From Nostoc sp. CHAB 5844 (GTDB lineage Bacteria > Cyanobacteriota > Cyanobacteriia > Cyanobacteriales > Nostocaceae), in the NCBI RefSeq assembly GCF_020829595.1, contig NZ_JAIVFW010000047.1, forward strand, positions 1 to 57,734: a stretch of DNA of 57,734 bases, in the 5' to 3' direction. Shown here in pieces: positions 51,138 through 57,734 of this stretch; position 1 is the stretch's first letter; each line of letters starts with the position of its first letter. A program made the translations under genes and the position numbers. The notes beneath the pieces were generated by a model. That model was given only the letters and a program-made list of their open reading frames with translations, made no database searches and had not been told where the DNA came from.

Positions 51138-51536
51138 ATGAAATGCCCACGTATAACTTTAGCTGTTGTTGTTGGTGCGATCGCTCTGGTTCGTCCTGTT
51201 CACGCACAACAAGCAGATTTATCTCCGCTAACTATCGAGCGCCACGAGGCTGCTACCCTAATCACAGAACCAATTACAATCAACAGTAGCGCAGTTAATG
51301 CCCGCGATCGCGCTCATACTTTAAGACAAATCGCTAACTCTATTGGCCGAGTCCGCGAAGAGAAAGGATGTAAAAACATCAAACCTCTAGAAATTCTTAA
51401 TGATCCGGAGGCGGCGATTAAAGAATGCGAGAAGCCAAGTAATACTCCACCTGCTCAACGTAACGGTGAACCAGTAGATTATTTAAAGACTCCTCGACTG
51501 GATTCTGGTGTCCGTTTGACAGTGACTCAGTTTTAA
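51138..51536 (+). CDS. Secreted hypothetical protein
   Basis: 132 residues with a signal peptide (MKCPRITLAVVVGAIALVRP, cut after VHA-Q at about 24). The mature region is soluble and charged, with two Cys separated by about 20 residues (GCKNIKPLEILNDPEAAIKEC) that may form a disulphide. No domain recognised. GGGGTTGAAGT upstream is a moderate ribosome binding site. Downstream is a 12-bp inverted repeat that may terminate it. Confidence 0.65.
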   Translation: MKCPRITLAVVVGAIALVRPVHAQQADLSPLTIERHEAATLITEPITINSSAVNARDRAHTLRQIANSIGRVREEKGCKNIKPLEILNDPEAAIKECEKPSNTPPAQRNGEPVDYLKTPRLDSGVRLTVTQF

Positions 51537-51571
51537 AACCATCTCAAACCAAATGTCTTCAATCGTCAATT

Positions 51572-51607
51572 GCTCTTTCATCACTTTCATAAGATTGATG
51601 AAAGAGC
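51572..51607. terminator. 12-bp perfect inverted repeat after the 51138 gene
   Basis: GCTCTTTCATCA (51572-51583) and TGATGAAAGAGC (51596-51607) with a 12-nt loop, 35 bp after the stop codon. There is no T run after it, so rho-independent termination is uncertain; it might be a small dispersed repeat. Confidence 0.45.
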
Positions 51608-52362
51608 GATACTCTGATTAATTGATACTCAAACTCACAATTGACCCTGGATAATAAGAGCGATCGCTTATTTTTGTATAAACTATAAAAATCTTAAATA
51701 TAACTAACTCAAACATTAATTAATCTCTGATGTTGGTATGAAAATTAGTAGATTTCAGATCCCCAACTTCTAAAAGGAAGTCGGGTATCTTATTGTTCAC
51801 GAATGATTTATGAATAGTATATGTATTAGTATTAATACCAATTAACCAAAGTCTTGATACACATACAAGAACTTGTAAAGGCGAACGACCGTTCGCCCTT
51901 AAACGTGTTGTTATGTCTTTTTATGCCATGAAATTAAGTCTAATAAATTTGAATACTTTATTTCAAAACACTACCTTAATTACAAAAAATCTTATATTTT
52001 AATAGTTATACCAATTCTCTAAAATCAAGCAACAGATACAAACAAAAAAACACAGATTATACTGACTTTGTTAATGTACAGCAGTTTTCTTTTGTATGAA
52101 GTACAAGACCACGGGTTTGAGGCAGGAGGTGAAGCAGTCGCAGTCTTGGAGCTTTGCGTCGATTGCGAACTGCTGAACCCGAAGGGCAGGAAGAATAAGA
52201 AGAATTTCTTTTTTGAGTTCTTTATTGTGTACCTCATTTAGTTGCAAACTGCTGTAATAATCCGAATTGGTATTACTTAAAGAGCTAATTTAGTCTCTCT
52301 AACTTGCATAAACAACATCCAGCAAAGAAGACTTAATTTCTCAAAACCAAGGATTTTCTCAC
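51608..52362. other. Long gap with several dispersed repeats
   Basis: No gene. 51758-51792 contains CCCCAACTTCTAAAAGGAAGTCGGG, a hairpin repeat also related to 18415-18430. 51834-51900 is the partner of the 29825-29866 element. 52085-52195 is a copy of the GC-rich palindromic family (GCAGTCGCAGTCTTGGAGC, GAACCCGAAGGGCAGG), flanked by GTACAGCAGTTTTC (52076) and GAACTGCTG motifs. A minus-strand 70-codon frame here is an artefact. Confidence 0.6.
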
Positions 52363-52839
52363 ATGATTTTAAATTCTCGTTCTGCTGGAAATTTTTGGAA
52401 AGCAGGTCTATCTGTGACAGGATTAATTAGCTGCTTAACCTTTGTATCTACCCCAGCATCAGCACAAGTATTAATAGAAAGACCCATCGACGATTTTTCC
52501 TCAGGAGACGCAGGTTCCTTTGCAGGTGCAGTAGTATATGTTACTCCTGGTGCTTATTTATCCACCGTTGCTGCTCAAATAAATCCTCCTGGAGGCACGT
52601 TTTTTGCAGGATTCAACGGTGATTTTACCGTTACAGGTTCATCATATATAGATCCCATTACTCATATTTCCGTACCAAGTATTACACTCCATACTGGTGG
52701 ACTATTACCACTGCCATATTCAGCACCAGACGGTAGTATTAGAGGCGCTGTAGTTGAAAGACTAAGGTACGGTAATCTCACACTAGATGAATTTGCAGCA
52801 CTTGTCAGAGCTGCTGTTGGTAATGATGGTTTAGAGTAG
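52363..52839 (+). CDS. Secreted hypothetical protein
   Basis: 158 residues. Signal peptide with cleavage after SASA (about residue 35, TPASAQVLIE). The mature region is Gly/Ser/Pro-rich beta sequence: DDFSSGDAGSFAGAVVYVTP, GTFFAGFNGDFTVTGSS, HTGGLLPLPYSAPDGS. It ends with a helical LDEFAALVRAAVGNDG. Export to the periplasm or outside is expected; no domain recognised. It has a following palindrome and is convergent with the large barrel gene. Confidence 0.65.
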   Translation: MILNSRSAGNFWKAGLSVTGLISCLTFVSTPASAQVLIERPIDDFSSGDAGSFAGAVVYVTPGAYLSTVAAQINPPGGTFFAGFNGDFTVTGSSYIDPITHISVPSITLHTGGLLPLPYSAPDGSIRGAVVERLRYGNLTLDEFAALVRAAVGNDGLE

Positions 52840-52850
52840 TACAAAATTTT

Positions 52851-52874
52851 AGGGATGCACAGCTGTGCATCCCT
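52851..52874. terminator. 24-bp palindrome 12 bp after a stop codon
   Basis: AGGGATGCAC-AGCT-GTGCATCCCT is a perfect stem of 10 bp around a 4-bp self-complementary centre. Position after the 52363 gene suggests a terminator, but no T tract is present, and the same GATGCACAG...CTGTGCATCC type of palindrome is a common repeat in Nostocales. Confidence 0.45.
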
Positions 52875-53042
52875 ACCAATCTGTAATAGCAATTCTCTAA
52901 AATTCGGCAACACGTCCAAACCCCAAAACCCAGAGTATTTCTAACTTTCTTAATTACGAACTTGTACTGAGCTTTGTCGAAGTATTATGAATTACGAATT
53001 ACAAATTTGTATAAAGTCCAAGTTTGATTGAATTCATTAGCT

Positions 53043-55814
53043 TTAAAATCGGAAACCTCCTTCAAAACGGGCTTCAAATGTACCTCCACTTATTCCCAAA
53101 CGAGACTCCCAAAACAGACCATCACTCGGAATTTCACGCTTGATTAATAATCCGTAAGACAAATCATTAACTCGGCTTCTAATACCGCGACTAATATCTC
53201 GAAAATTTTGCAGATAAGCTCCAAAATACCAATTCGAGTTTACCTGTTGAGTGGCTTCTAGAGTGTAGAAAAAATTTTCACTGATTTCTACAGTAGTTTT
53301 AAACTCTAACCCTGTTCTTAGTTCCAATATACCTTGAAAAAATCCTGCTTGTCTCAGACGACGAGTTTCATCATAAAATATAATTCCTGTAGCCAATGAA
53401 TAGTTATTCCTATGTTTATCTTGACGCAGAAAAGAGTAACTTAAATTTATATAAGCAGGATTTTGGTAGTTAGCTCCACTATTCCAATGAAATCGTAACG
53501 CTGGAATGTGGCTAGTAATGGCTTGAGTTTGCCCAGATGCATTTAATTCTATATGAGTATTGATATAGTTTAATAACCCATTAGTATAAACACCTACAGT
53601 AGGCTCTGAAGTACCAAGATTATTTGTGATATTAAATGCATTATCTGCATTTAAATTAAACCAAATTCCTGAATTAATACTATAATTCCAATTACCAGAA
53701 GAACCTGCCCATAAAGCTTCCAGAGTAGGTAAAGATAAATATCCGTTAAAAGTTTGCAAATGAGTAATGAGTCGGCCATTTTGGCTTAATTCGATATTGT
53801 CGAAAGCCAAATCAAATGAACGTATATTCACCGGAACTGTTGTAATATCAGATGAATTAAAGTTCTGGACAAAATCTTGACCATCAGAACTAATTAAAGC
53901 CACCTGTAAAGCTGATGAGCGATTACTCGGAATAATAGATGTTTGTTTTGAGGGAATAGGCACATTAATAGATATTAAACGACCAAAACTCTGATTAGAA
54001 ACATCTATTTTAGAAATATAAGTCTCTCCTTCTCTCCAAGTACGTTGAGCATCTATAAATTGTACTGCTCTGCGATAATTACCAGTACGGATTTGTAAAA
54101 TACTAGAGCTATTTGGTGTAATCGTACTGGGAAAGGTAAAAGTTCCAGAAATTTGCTCTAAACTACTTGTACGGTTGCCTAAAAACAGTGTTCTGTTGAG
54201 GATTTGATTAATTTTTCTTCTCTGTTCTGGTGTAGCTTTTGAGTTGATAGGTGCAAAATTTTCTTGTTGAGAGAATCGCTTTTGAGCTTCCTGCAAACTT
54301 TGTTCTATTTCTGGAGGATGTATTAACTCAAAAATTCCTCCCACGAGCATTCCCAGCGAAGCATTAGCCGTTTGTATTTGATCTACATCTATTTGATCAA
54401 CAGAGAAAGATAGGGACACACCAGGATTGCTATAAATATTAGTGTAGGTTGCTTTGTTGACTAAAGAATCGTACTGCAATAAAGTCCGATTATGAGGACG
54501 ACTGAAATAAAATCTTTGCCAGTTCTGATTTTCTGTTTTATCTATAGTTCTAAGTATAGTTTGTCGTTGACCCAAAGTAACCCAAAATAGTGAATTCAAA
54601 TAAGACAAATTACGTTGCTTATCACTAATATCAGGATTTAACAAAATGTCAAACAAATCAGAATTATCAAATTGTTCTCGACTTCCCAGTTTGATTCCTG
54701 GTATAGATGTAGTTGGAGCTTGAAATCGTGTTTTTTGTCCAGTTAAAGGATTTCCCCAAATAAAGCCAGCTTGTTCTAAATTATTTCTAGGAACTGCTGT
54801 TTTTCTATGCAAACTGACATCTCCTAATAGTGGTTGTAAGTTGCTGGTAGGGAAGGATTGTAAAATTAAGGGGGGATTATTAGCATTCAGGCTAGAAAGA
54901 TTAGAAATGAGCGAAGTTACGTTTGAACTATTGGCTGTCCTCTGATTAATAATTTGAATATGAGGTGCAGGAATACCTTCTGGATTGACTAACTCAGCAG
55001 CAATTGATTGAATAGAAAATTGATTTAGGCTAGTTCCTCCTACTAGTTCTTGAAAACCTTGAGGAAGTGAGGAAACGGCTTGCATTCCCCAGAGTCTTTG
55101 TGTTAATCGCACAATTTGTATACGTTGAAAGTCTGTGGTTTCTCCTTGGTACAAAATACCACTTTGCCATCCCTGAGTTTCCACTACAATTCGATTTCCA
55201 GGTAGTACCCAGTAGAATTGGTCTTCTTTAGGAAAATGGCTATAAGTAAATCGCTCAACTATTGGATCTTCTGCTGAAAACTTAATGGAAAAATCAATAT
55301 AATTGCTATTTTGGAAAGGATTAAATGATGATGAAGCAAAAGTTAAATTATCTCTAGGAGCAATTATCCAAGGATATCTAGTAGCACTGTTAGTTAGAGC
55401 ATTTAATATAAATAGTTGTAAATTTTTTTTATTTAATATAGGATTCTGATTCGGTGAAGTTGGCATGGTTACATCAGGTTCGTTAAAATCAGCATCTGGT
55501 ATCAGCAGCGGATTAAATAATTTTGGTATATTTGGATCATTAAGGTTAGGAAAAACTCTTACTGGTTCTGAAGTTAATTTTTGTGTAATACATCCATTTT
55601 TTGAATTACATAAATTGTGTTTCAAAAAAATGTTATTAGCTACTTTGTCTGAAGTTTTATTTGCTGTTTTGCTTGAAGTAACTAAATCTTCAATTATCTG
55701 AGATTTTGCTTCCACTCTATCAAGTATTAAATGAGTGAGAAATAATAATGTTAACAACGTTATCGTCATACATTGCTGACCACGAAGTAATTGGTTAAAC
55801 ATGAGCAAACCCAA
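53043..55814 (-). CDS. Putative outer-membrane beta-barrel protein, 923 residues
   Basis: An N-terminal hydrophobic segment (about 14-33, MTITLLTLLFLTHLILDRVE) looks like a signal anchor or signal peptide. The body has long Ser/Asn/Gln-rich, beta-strand-rich stretches. The last about 170 residues alternate aromatic and polar residues (for example YINLSYSFLRQDKHRNNYSL, NWYFGAYLQNFRDISRG) and end in ...ARFEGGFRF. A C-terminal Phe after alternating strands is the outer-membrane barrel signature. Family not recognised. It is divergent from a small double-glycine-leader peptide gene, so an export or surface-display link is possible but unproven. Confidence 0.7.
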   Translation of the reverse strand: MGLLMFNQLLRGQQCMTITLLTLLFLTHLILDRVEAKSQIIEDLVTSSKTANKTSDKVANNIFLKHNLCNSKNGCITQKLTSEPVRVFPNLNDPNIPKLFNPLLIPDADFNEPDVTMPTSPNQNPILNKKNLQLFILNALTNSATRYPWIIAPRDNLTFASSSFNPFQNSNYIDFSIKFSAEDPIVERFTYSHFPKEDQFYWVLPGNRIVVETQGWQSGILYQGETTDFQRIQIVRLTQRLWGMQAVSSLPQGFQELVGGTSLNQFSIQSIAAELVNPEGIPAPHIQIINQRTANSSNVTSLISNLSSLNANNPPLILQSFPTSNLQPLLGDVSLHRKTAVPRNNLEQAGFIWGNPLTGQKTRFQAPTTSIPGIKLGSREQFDNSDLFDILLNPDISDKQRNLSYLNSLFWVTLGQRQTILRTIDKTENQNWQRFYFSRPHNRTLLQYDSLVNKATYTNIYSNPGVSLSFSVDQIDVDQIQTANASLGMLVGGIFELIHPPEIEQSLQEAQKRFSQQENFAPINSKATPEQRRKINQILNRTLFLGNRTSSLEQISGTFTFPSTITPNSSSILQIRTGNYRRAVQFIDAQRTWREGETYISKIDVSNQSFGRLISINVPIPSKQTSIIPSNRSSALQVALISSDGQDFVQNFNSSDITTVPVNIRSFDLAFDNIELSQNGRLITHLQTFNGYLSLPTLEALWAGSSGNWNYSINSGIWFNLNADNAFNITNNLGTSEPTVGVYTNGLLNYINTHIELNASGQTQAITSHIPALRFHWNSGANYQNPAYINLSYSFLRQDKHRNNYSLATGIIFYDETRRLRQAGFFQGILELRTGLEFKTTVEISENFFYTLEATQQVNSNWYFGAYLQNFRDISRGIRSRVNDLSYGLLIKREIPSDGLFWESRLGISGGTFEARFEGGFRF

Positions 55815-56304
55815 TGTACATTTACAGGTGGTAATACGGATGAAAAATTTTGGGAAATACTAAAGGTTACTCACAAACTTCAACCAGAAAAATCGAGCTT
55901 GAAATGCTGAGAATTTTAAGCCAGCTAAGGAGTTAATTCTATTGACCCAGAGACTGAATTAACTATCGTGCTAAAAAGCTATATTGAATAGTTTTAGCAA
56001 GTCTTATATATAGATAGCGTTCAGAATTAATGTCTGGAAAATATAGTTTTTTACTAAAAATTTCAACTAAAATGTTGTAGAATTAAGCAACTTTATAATA
56101 ATAAATTTTGTCTTTTTTACTAGTAGCAATTGCTGCTAACTCTCTTGATGAGCAAAGACATATATAATTAGTAAAAATATATACGAATATATTGCGATCG
56201 CACTTGTCCATAAATCTCATTTAAGTTCTATCTTAAGATTTATGAATTCTTGAGACATAAGACTTATATTTAGAGCGCATACTTATGTAAGTAAGGCTGA
56301 GATC
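55815..56304. other. Gap between the barrel gene and the leader-peptide gene
   Basis: AT-rich (roughly 70%), with one GCGATCGC (56194-56201). The divergent promoters of both flanking genes must lie here; a TATATATAGATAG region (56008-56020) is a candidate -10 but is not distinctive. No gene. Confidence 0.35.
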
Positions 56305-56595
56305 ATGCCATCTCATGAGCAATTGTTTACTGAACTAACTCCAGAAGTACAGGCTAGTATATGTGGTGGTGTCGATACCAAAAATGAATCTGACACGAGC
56401 CGCACTCAAAGTCGTATTGGTAGAGGTCGTGCTAGAATTATCTACGATTTAGGAGAAAGATTACCAAATCAAAATATCAGTAATGAATATGGAGAATGTC
56501 GTCCATATTTTAATAATTTTACTGGTCAATTTACTTTTTCGTGTGTTTTGCGCGACCCTGGTATATTTGGAGATGAATTGTTTCCCGACTTGTAA
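56305..56595 (+). CDS. Small secreted peptide with double-glycine-type leader
   Basis: 96 residues. MPSHEQLFTELTPEVQASIC-GG-V is a leader of the peptidase-cut (PCAT/C39) type with Gly21-Gly22. The expected mature peptide (from Val23) is 74 residues, rich in Arg/Asn with two Cys (ECRP, FSCVL), and ends acidic (FGDELFPDL). It resembles cyanobacterial bacteriocin-like precursors (CTB or cyanobacterin-type leaders), but I cannot place it in a named family. No cognate transporter is within the window. It is divergent from the 923-residue barrel. Confidence 0.6.
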   Translation: MPSHEQLFTELTPEVQASICGGVDTKNESDTSRTQSRIGRGRARIIYDLGERLPNQNISNEYGECRPYFNNFTGQFTFSCVLRDPGIFGDELFPDL

Positions 56596-56612
56596 ACTTA
56601 TCTAAGATTTAG

Positions 56613-57383
56613 TTACCAAGGTAACTTACTTCCATCCCAAGAGAAAAATTGCCCGCTATCACCTGTTTGAAGTTGTTCAATTACAGTTAATAATTGGGTA
56701 ATAGTGCGTTCTACTGAGAATAATTTATCTGATGGTACATTGCGTTGGAATGGACGAGAAAGACGTGTATCAGTTGTGCCAGGATGTAAAGTTACAACTA
56801 AAGTGTGAGGACAACTTCTCCCATACTCAATTGCAGCTGTTCGCATCAACATATTTAGTGCAGCTTTAGAAGCACGATAACTATACCATCCCCCTAATTG
56901 GTTGTCGCCAATACTGCCGACTTTAGCAGATATAGTGGCAAACACACTGGGTTCTTTATGCCGAAATAAAGGTAATAAATGTTTAGCTAGTAGAACCGCA
57001 CCAATACTATTAACTTGAAAGTAGCGTAGTAAGTTTTCTGAGTTAATTTGTCTTAAGCTTTTTTCTGGTTGTAAATCACCCTCATGTAGCAGTCCCACAC
57101 AGTTAATAACTAAGTGCAGCTTGTTGACTTCTGCATTAATCTGTTGCACAGCTTTAGCTATTTGCAACTCATCAGTAATATCCATCTCTACGCAAGTTAA
57201 TTTATCAGGATACTCGTCTCTGATAGATAGTAATTCTCCAACGGTTTGCTGTTGACGATATGTTGCATATAGTTTATTAATTCTTGTATCCTGAAGTAAA
57301 TTTTTGACAAAACCTAAACCAATACCTTGGCTGGCTCCGATAATCATAGCATTAGCATTTTTAAAATTATTTATAAAAGACAT
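56613..57383 (-). CDS. SDR-family oxidoreductase
   Basis: 256 residues, classical short-chain dehydrogenase. NAD(P)-binding GASQGIG (16-22), NCVG region, active-site Ser in ATISAKVGS, and YSYRASK catalytic Tyr/Lys intact, then LHPGTTDT. The overall form resembles CsgA/C-factor-like SDRs. Substrate unknown. It is on the minus strand, 18 bp from the convergent leader-peptide gene, and upstream of it is the interrupted PIN gene. Confidence 0.9.
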   Translation of the reverse strand: MSFINNFKNANAMIIGASQGIGLGFVKNLLQDTRINKLYATYRQQQTVGELLSIRDEYPDKLTCVEMDITDELQIAKAVQQINAEVNKLHLVINCVGLLHEGDLQPEKSLRQINSENLLRYFQVNSIGAVLLAKHLLPLFRHKEPSVFATISAKVGSIGDNQLGGWYSYRASKAALNMLMRTAAIEYGRSCPHTLVVTLHPGTTDTRLSRPFQRNVPSDKLFSVERTITQLLTVIEQLQTGDSGQFFSWDGSKLPW

Positions 57384-57410
57384 TTTGTTTAATTGACTAG
57401 ATACTTTGTT

Positions 57411-57620
57411 TTAATTTCCTATCGTCCAATCTTCAAACTGCAAACCAGGTACGCGGGAAAAATCACGCTGATTACGTGTTACTAAAATAGCATTATTAGC
57501 AATTGCGATCGCTGCAATGCGTAAATCTTGCGTTCCAATCCGGATTTTCTGATACAAAAATTGGGCGTAGTGATTAGCAGCTTCTTGGTTAAAGGTAAGT
57601 AATGTAATATCGGGTAGGTA
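57411..57620 (-). pseudogene. PIN-domain gene, 3' exon, interrupted by a group II intron
   Basis: The C-terminal part of a VapC-like PIN toxin: DITLLTFNQEAANHYAQFLY, then RIGTQDLRIAAIAIANNAIL, VTRNQRDFSRVPGLQFEDW. The conserved Asp of TQDL and the final TRNxRDFxRVPGL are intact, as in VapC proteins of about 135 residues. The N-terminal half is separated by the intron at 57621 onward. If the intron splices, the protein may still be made; if not, the frame is broken. It is on the minus strand next to the SDR gene. Confidence 0.75.
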
Positions 57621-57734
57621 GGAGGCATCGCTGCCTCTTTCCCCCCTCAGAACCGTGCGTACAAGTTTCCAAGTACACGGCTCAAGCAAGTCCAAGTGCC
57701 ACTTCAGTGGGCGACTCAATTTTCTCAGCAATAT
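57621..57734 (-). mobile_element. Group II intron, 3' end (domains V and VI), continues past right edge
   Basis: On the minus strand, GAGCCGTGTACTTGGAAACT... at 57683-57650 is a 34-nt domain V: lower stem GAGCCGT/ACGGTTC, a GAAA tetraloop, and the catalytic triad region AGC. It is followed by GGGGGGAAAGAGGCAGCGATGCCTCC, consistent with domain VI, then CTACC near the 3' splice site. The exact exon boundary (about 57615-57625) is uncertain. The flanking upstream AAGTGGCACTTGGACTTGCTT (57694-57710) also occurs in bacterial group II introns. The ORF and 5' end would be beyond the window. Confidence 0.8.

Overview
The window looks like chromosome (or a large replicon) of a filamentous, probably heterocyst-forming cyanobacterium of the Nostoc/Anabaena/Calothrix type. 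The evidence is the very frequent HIP1 octamer GCGATCGC and its variants, photosynthesis and pigment genes (Psb28-type protein, heme oxygenase, acyl-lipid desaturase), families largely confined to cyanobacteria (DUF3181, DUF1822, a PedR-like LuxR regulator, a Mo-nitrogenase C-terminus protein, HAF-repeat PEP-CTERM proteins), and many short palindromic or AT-rich dispersed repeats. Species cannot be assigned from the sequence alone.

Layout. 1-126 is the start of an IS630-type transposase running off the left edge. 0.5-1.9 kb holds a divergent coq4-like/tetR pair with a striking double operator. 1.9-4.6 kb is a three-gene ABC-2 exporter. 4.6-7.1 kb encodes an 831-residue beta-rich repeat protein whose last residues come from a dispersed element. 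7.4-9.4 kb has a tandem-GGDEF protein and a DUF4870 membrane protein. 9.5-10.5 kb is a decayed sigma-factor/DUF1822 locus. 11.8-13.8 kb is leuC-leuD. 14.9-17.2 kb pairs a TetR regulator carrying a degenerate tyrosine-recombinase-like C-terminus with a divergent delta-9-type desaturase, again with palindromic operators. 17.2-20 kb is a toxin-antitoxin pair, ogt, two Uma2 proteins and a small tyrosine phosphatase. 21-24.1 kb is a tandem duplication of HAF/PEP-CTERM genes with nearly identical 220-bp leaders; only the first has a 4 x 21-bp palindromic array upstream.

24.4-28 kb contains trmJ, a membrane-anchored class A beta-lactamase-fold protein, psb28-2 and an alpha/beta hydrolase. 28-35 kb is a run of small genes plus dprA, an SDR lacking its catalytic Tyr, and a single-domain response regulator. 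35-40 kb has a CobW GTPase, an F420-reductase-like protein, heme oxygenase and glmM. 40.5-42.1 kb is a slipin-like protein with three N-terminal repeats.

The most unusual stretch is 42.2-44.7 kb: a retron-type reverse transcriptase (NAxxH, YVDD and VTG motifs) lies between two diverged direct copies of a roughly 300-bp sequence. Each copy lies directly downstream, in the direction of tRNA transcription, of a tRNA-like sequence. On the upstream side is a tight three-gene tRNA array: two tRNAs with a CAT anticodon and an initiator-like tRNA with a 6-nt anticodon loop. The RT reading frame ends by running into a tRNA 3' fragment.

45-57.7 kb carries sfsA, a HIRAN-protein remnant, a PfkB kinase, a PedR-like regulator, a glycosyltransferase, small secreted proteins, a 923-residue putative outer-membrane barrel divergent from a double-glycine-leader peptide, an SDR, and a PIN-domain gene cut by the 3' end of a group II intron (domain V at 57650-57683) that continues past the right edge. 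Function assignments come from motif and family recognition by eye; no database search was possible.
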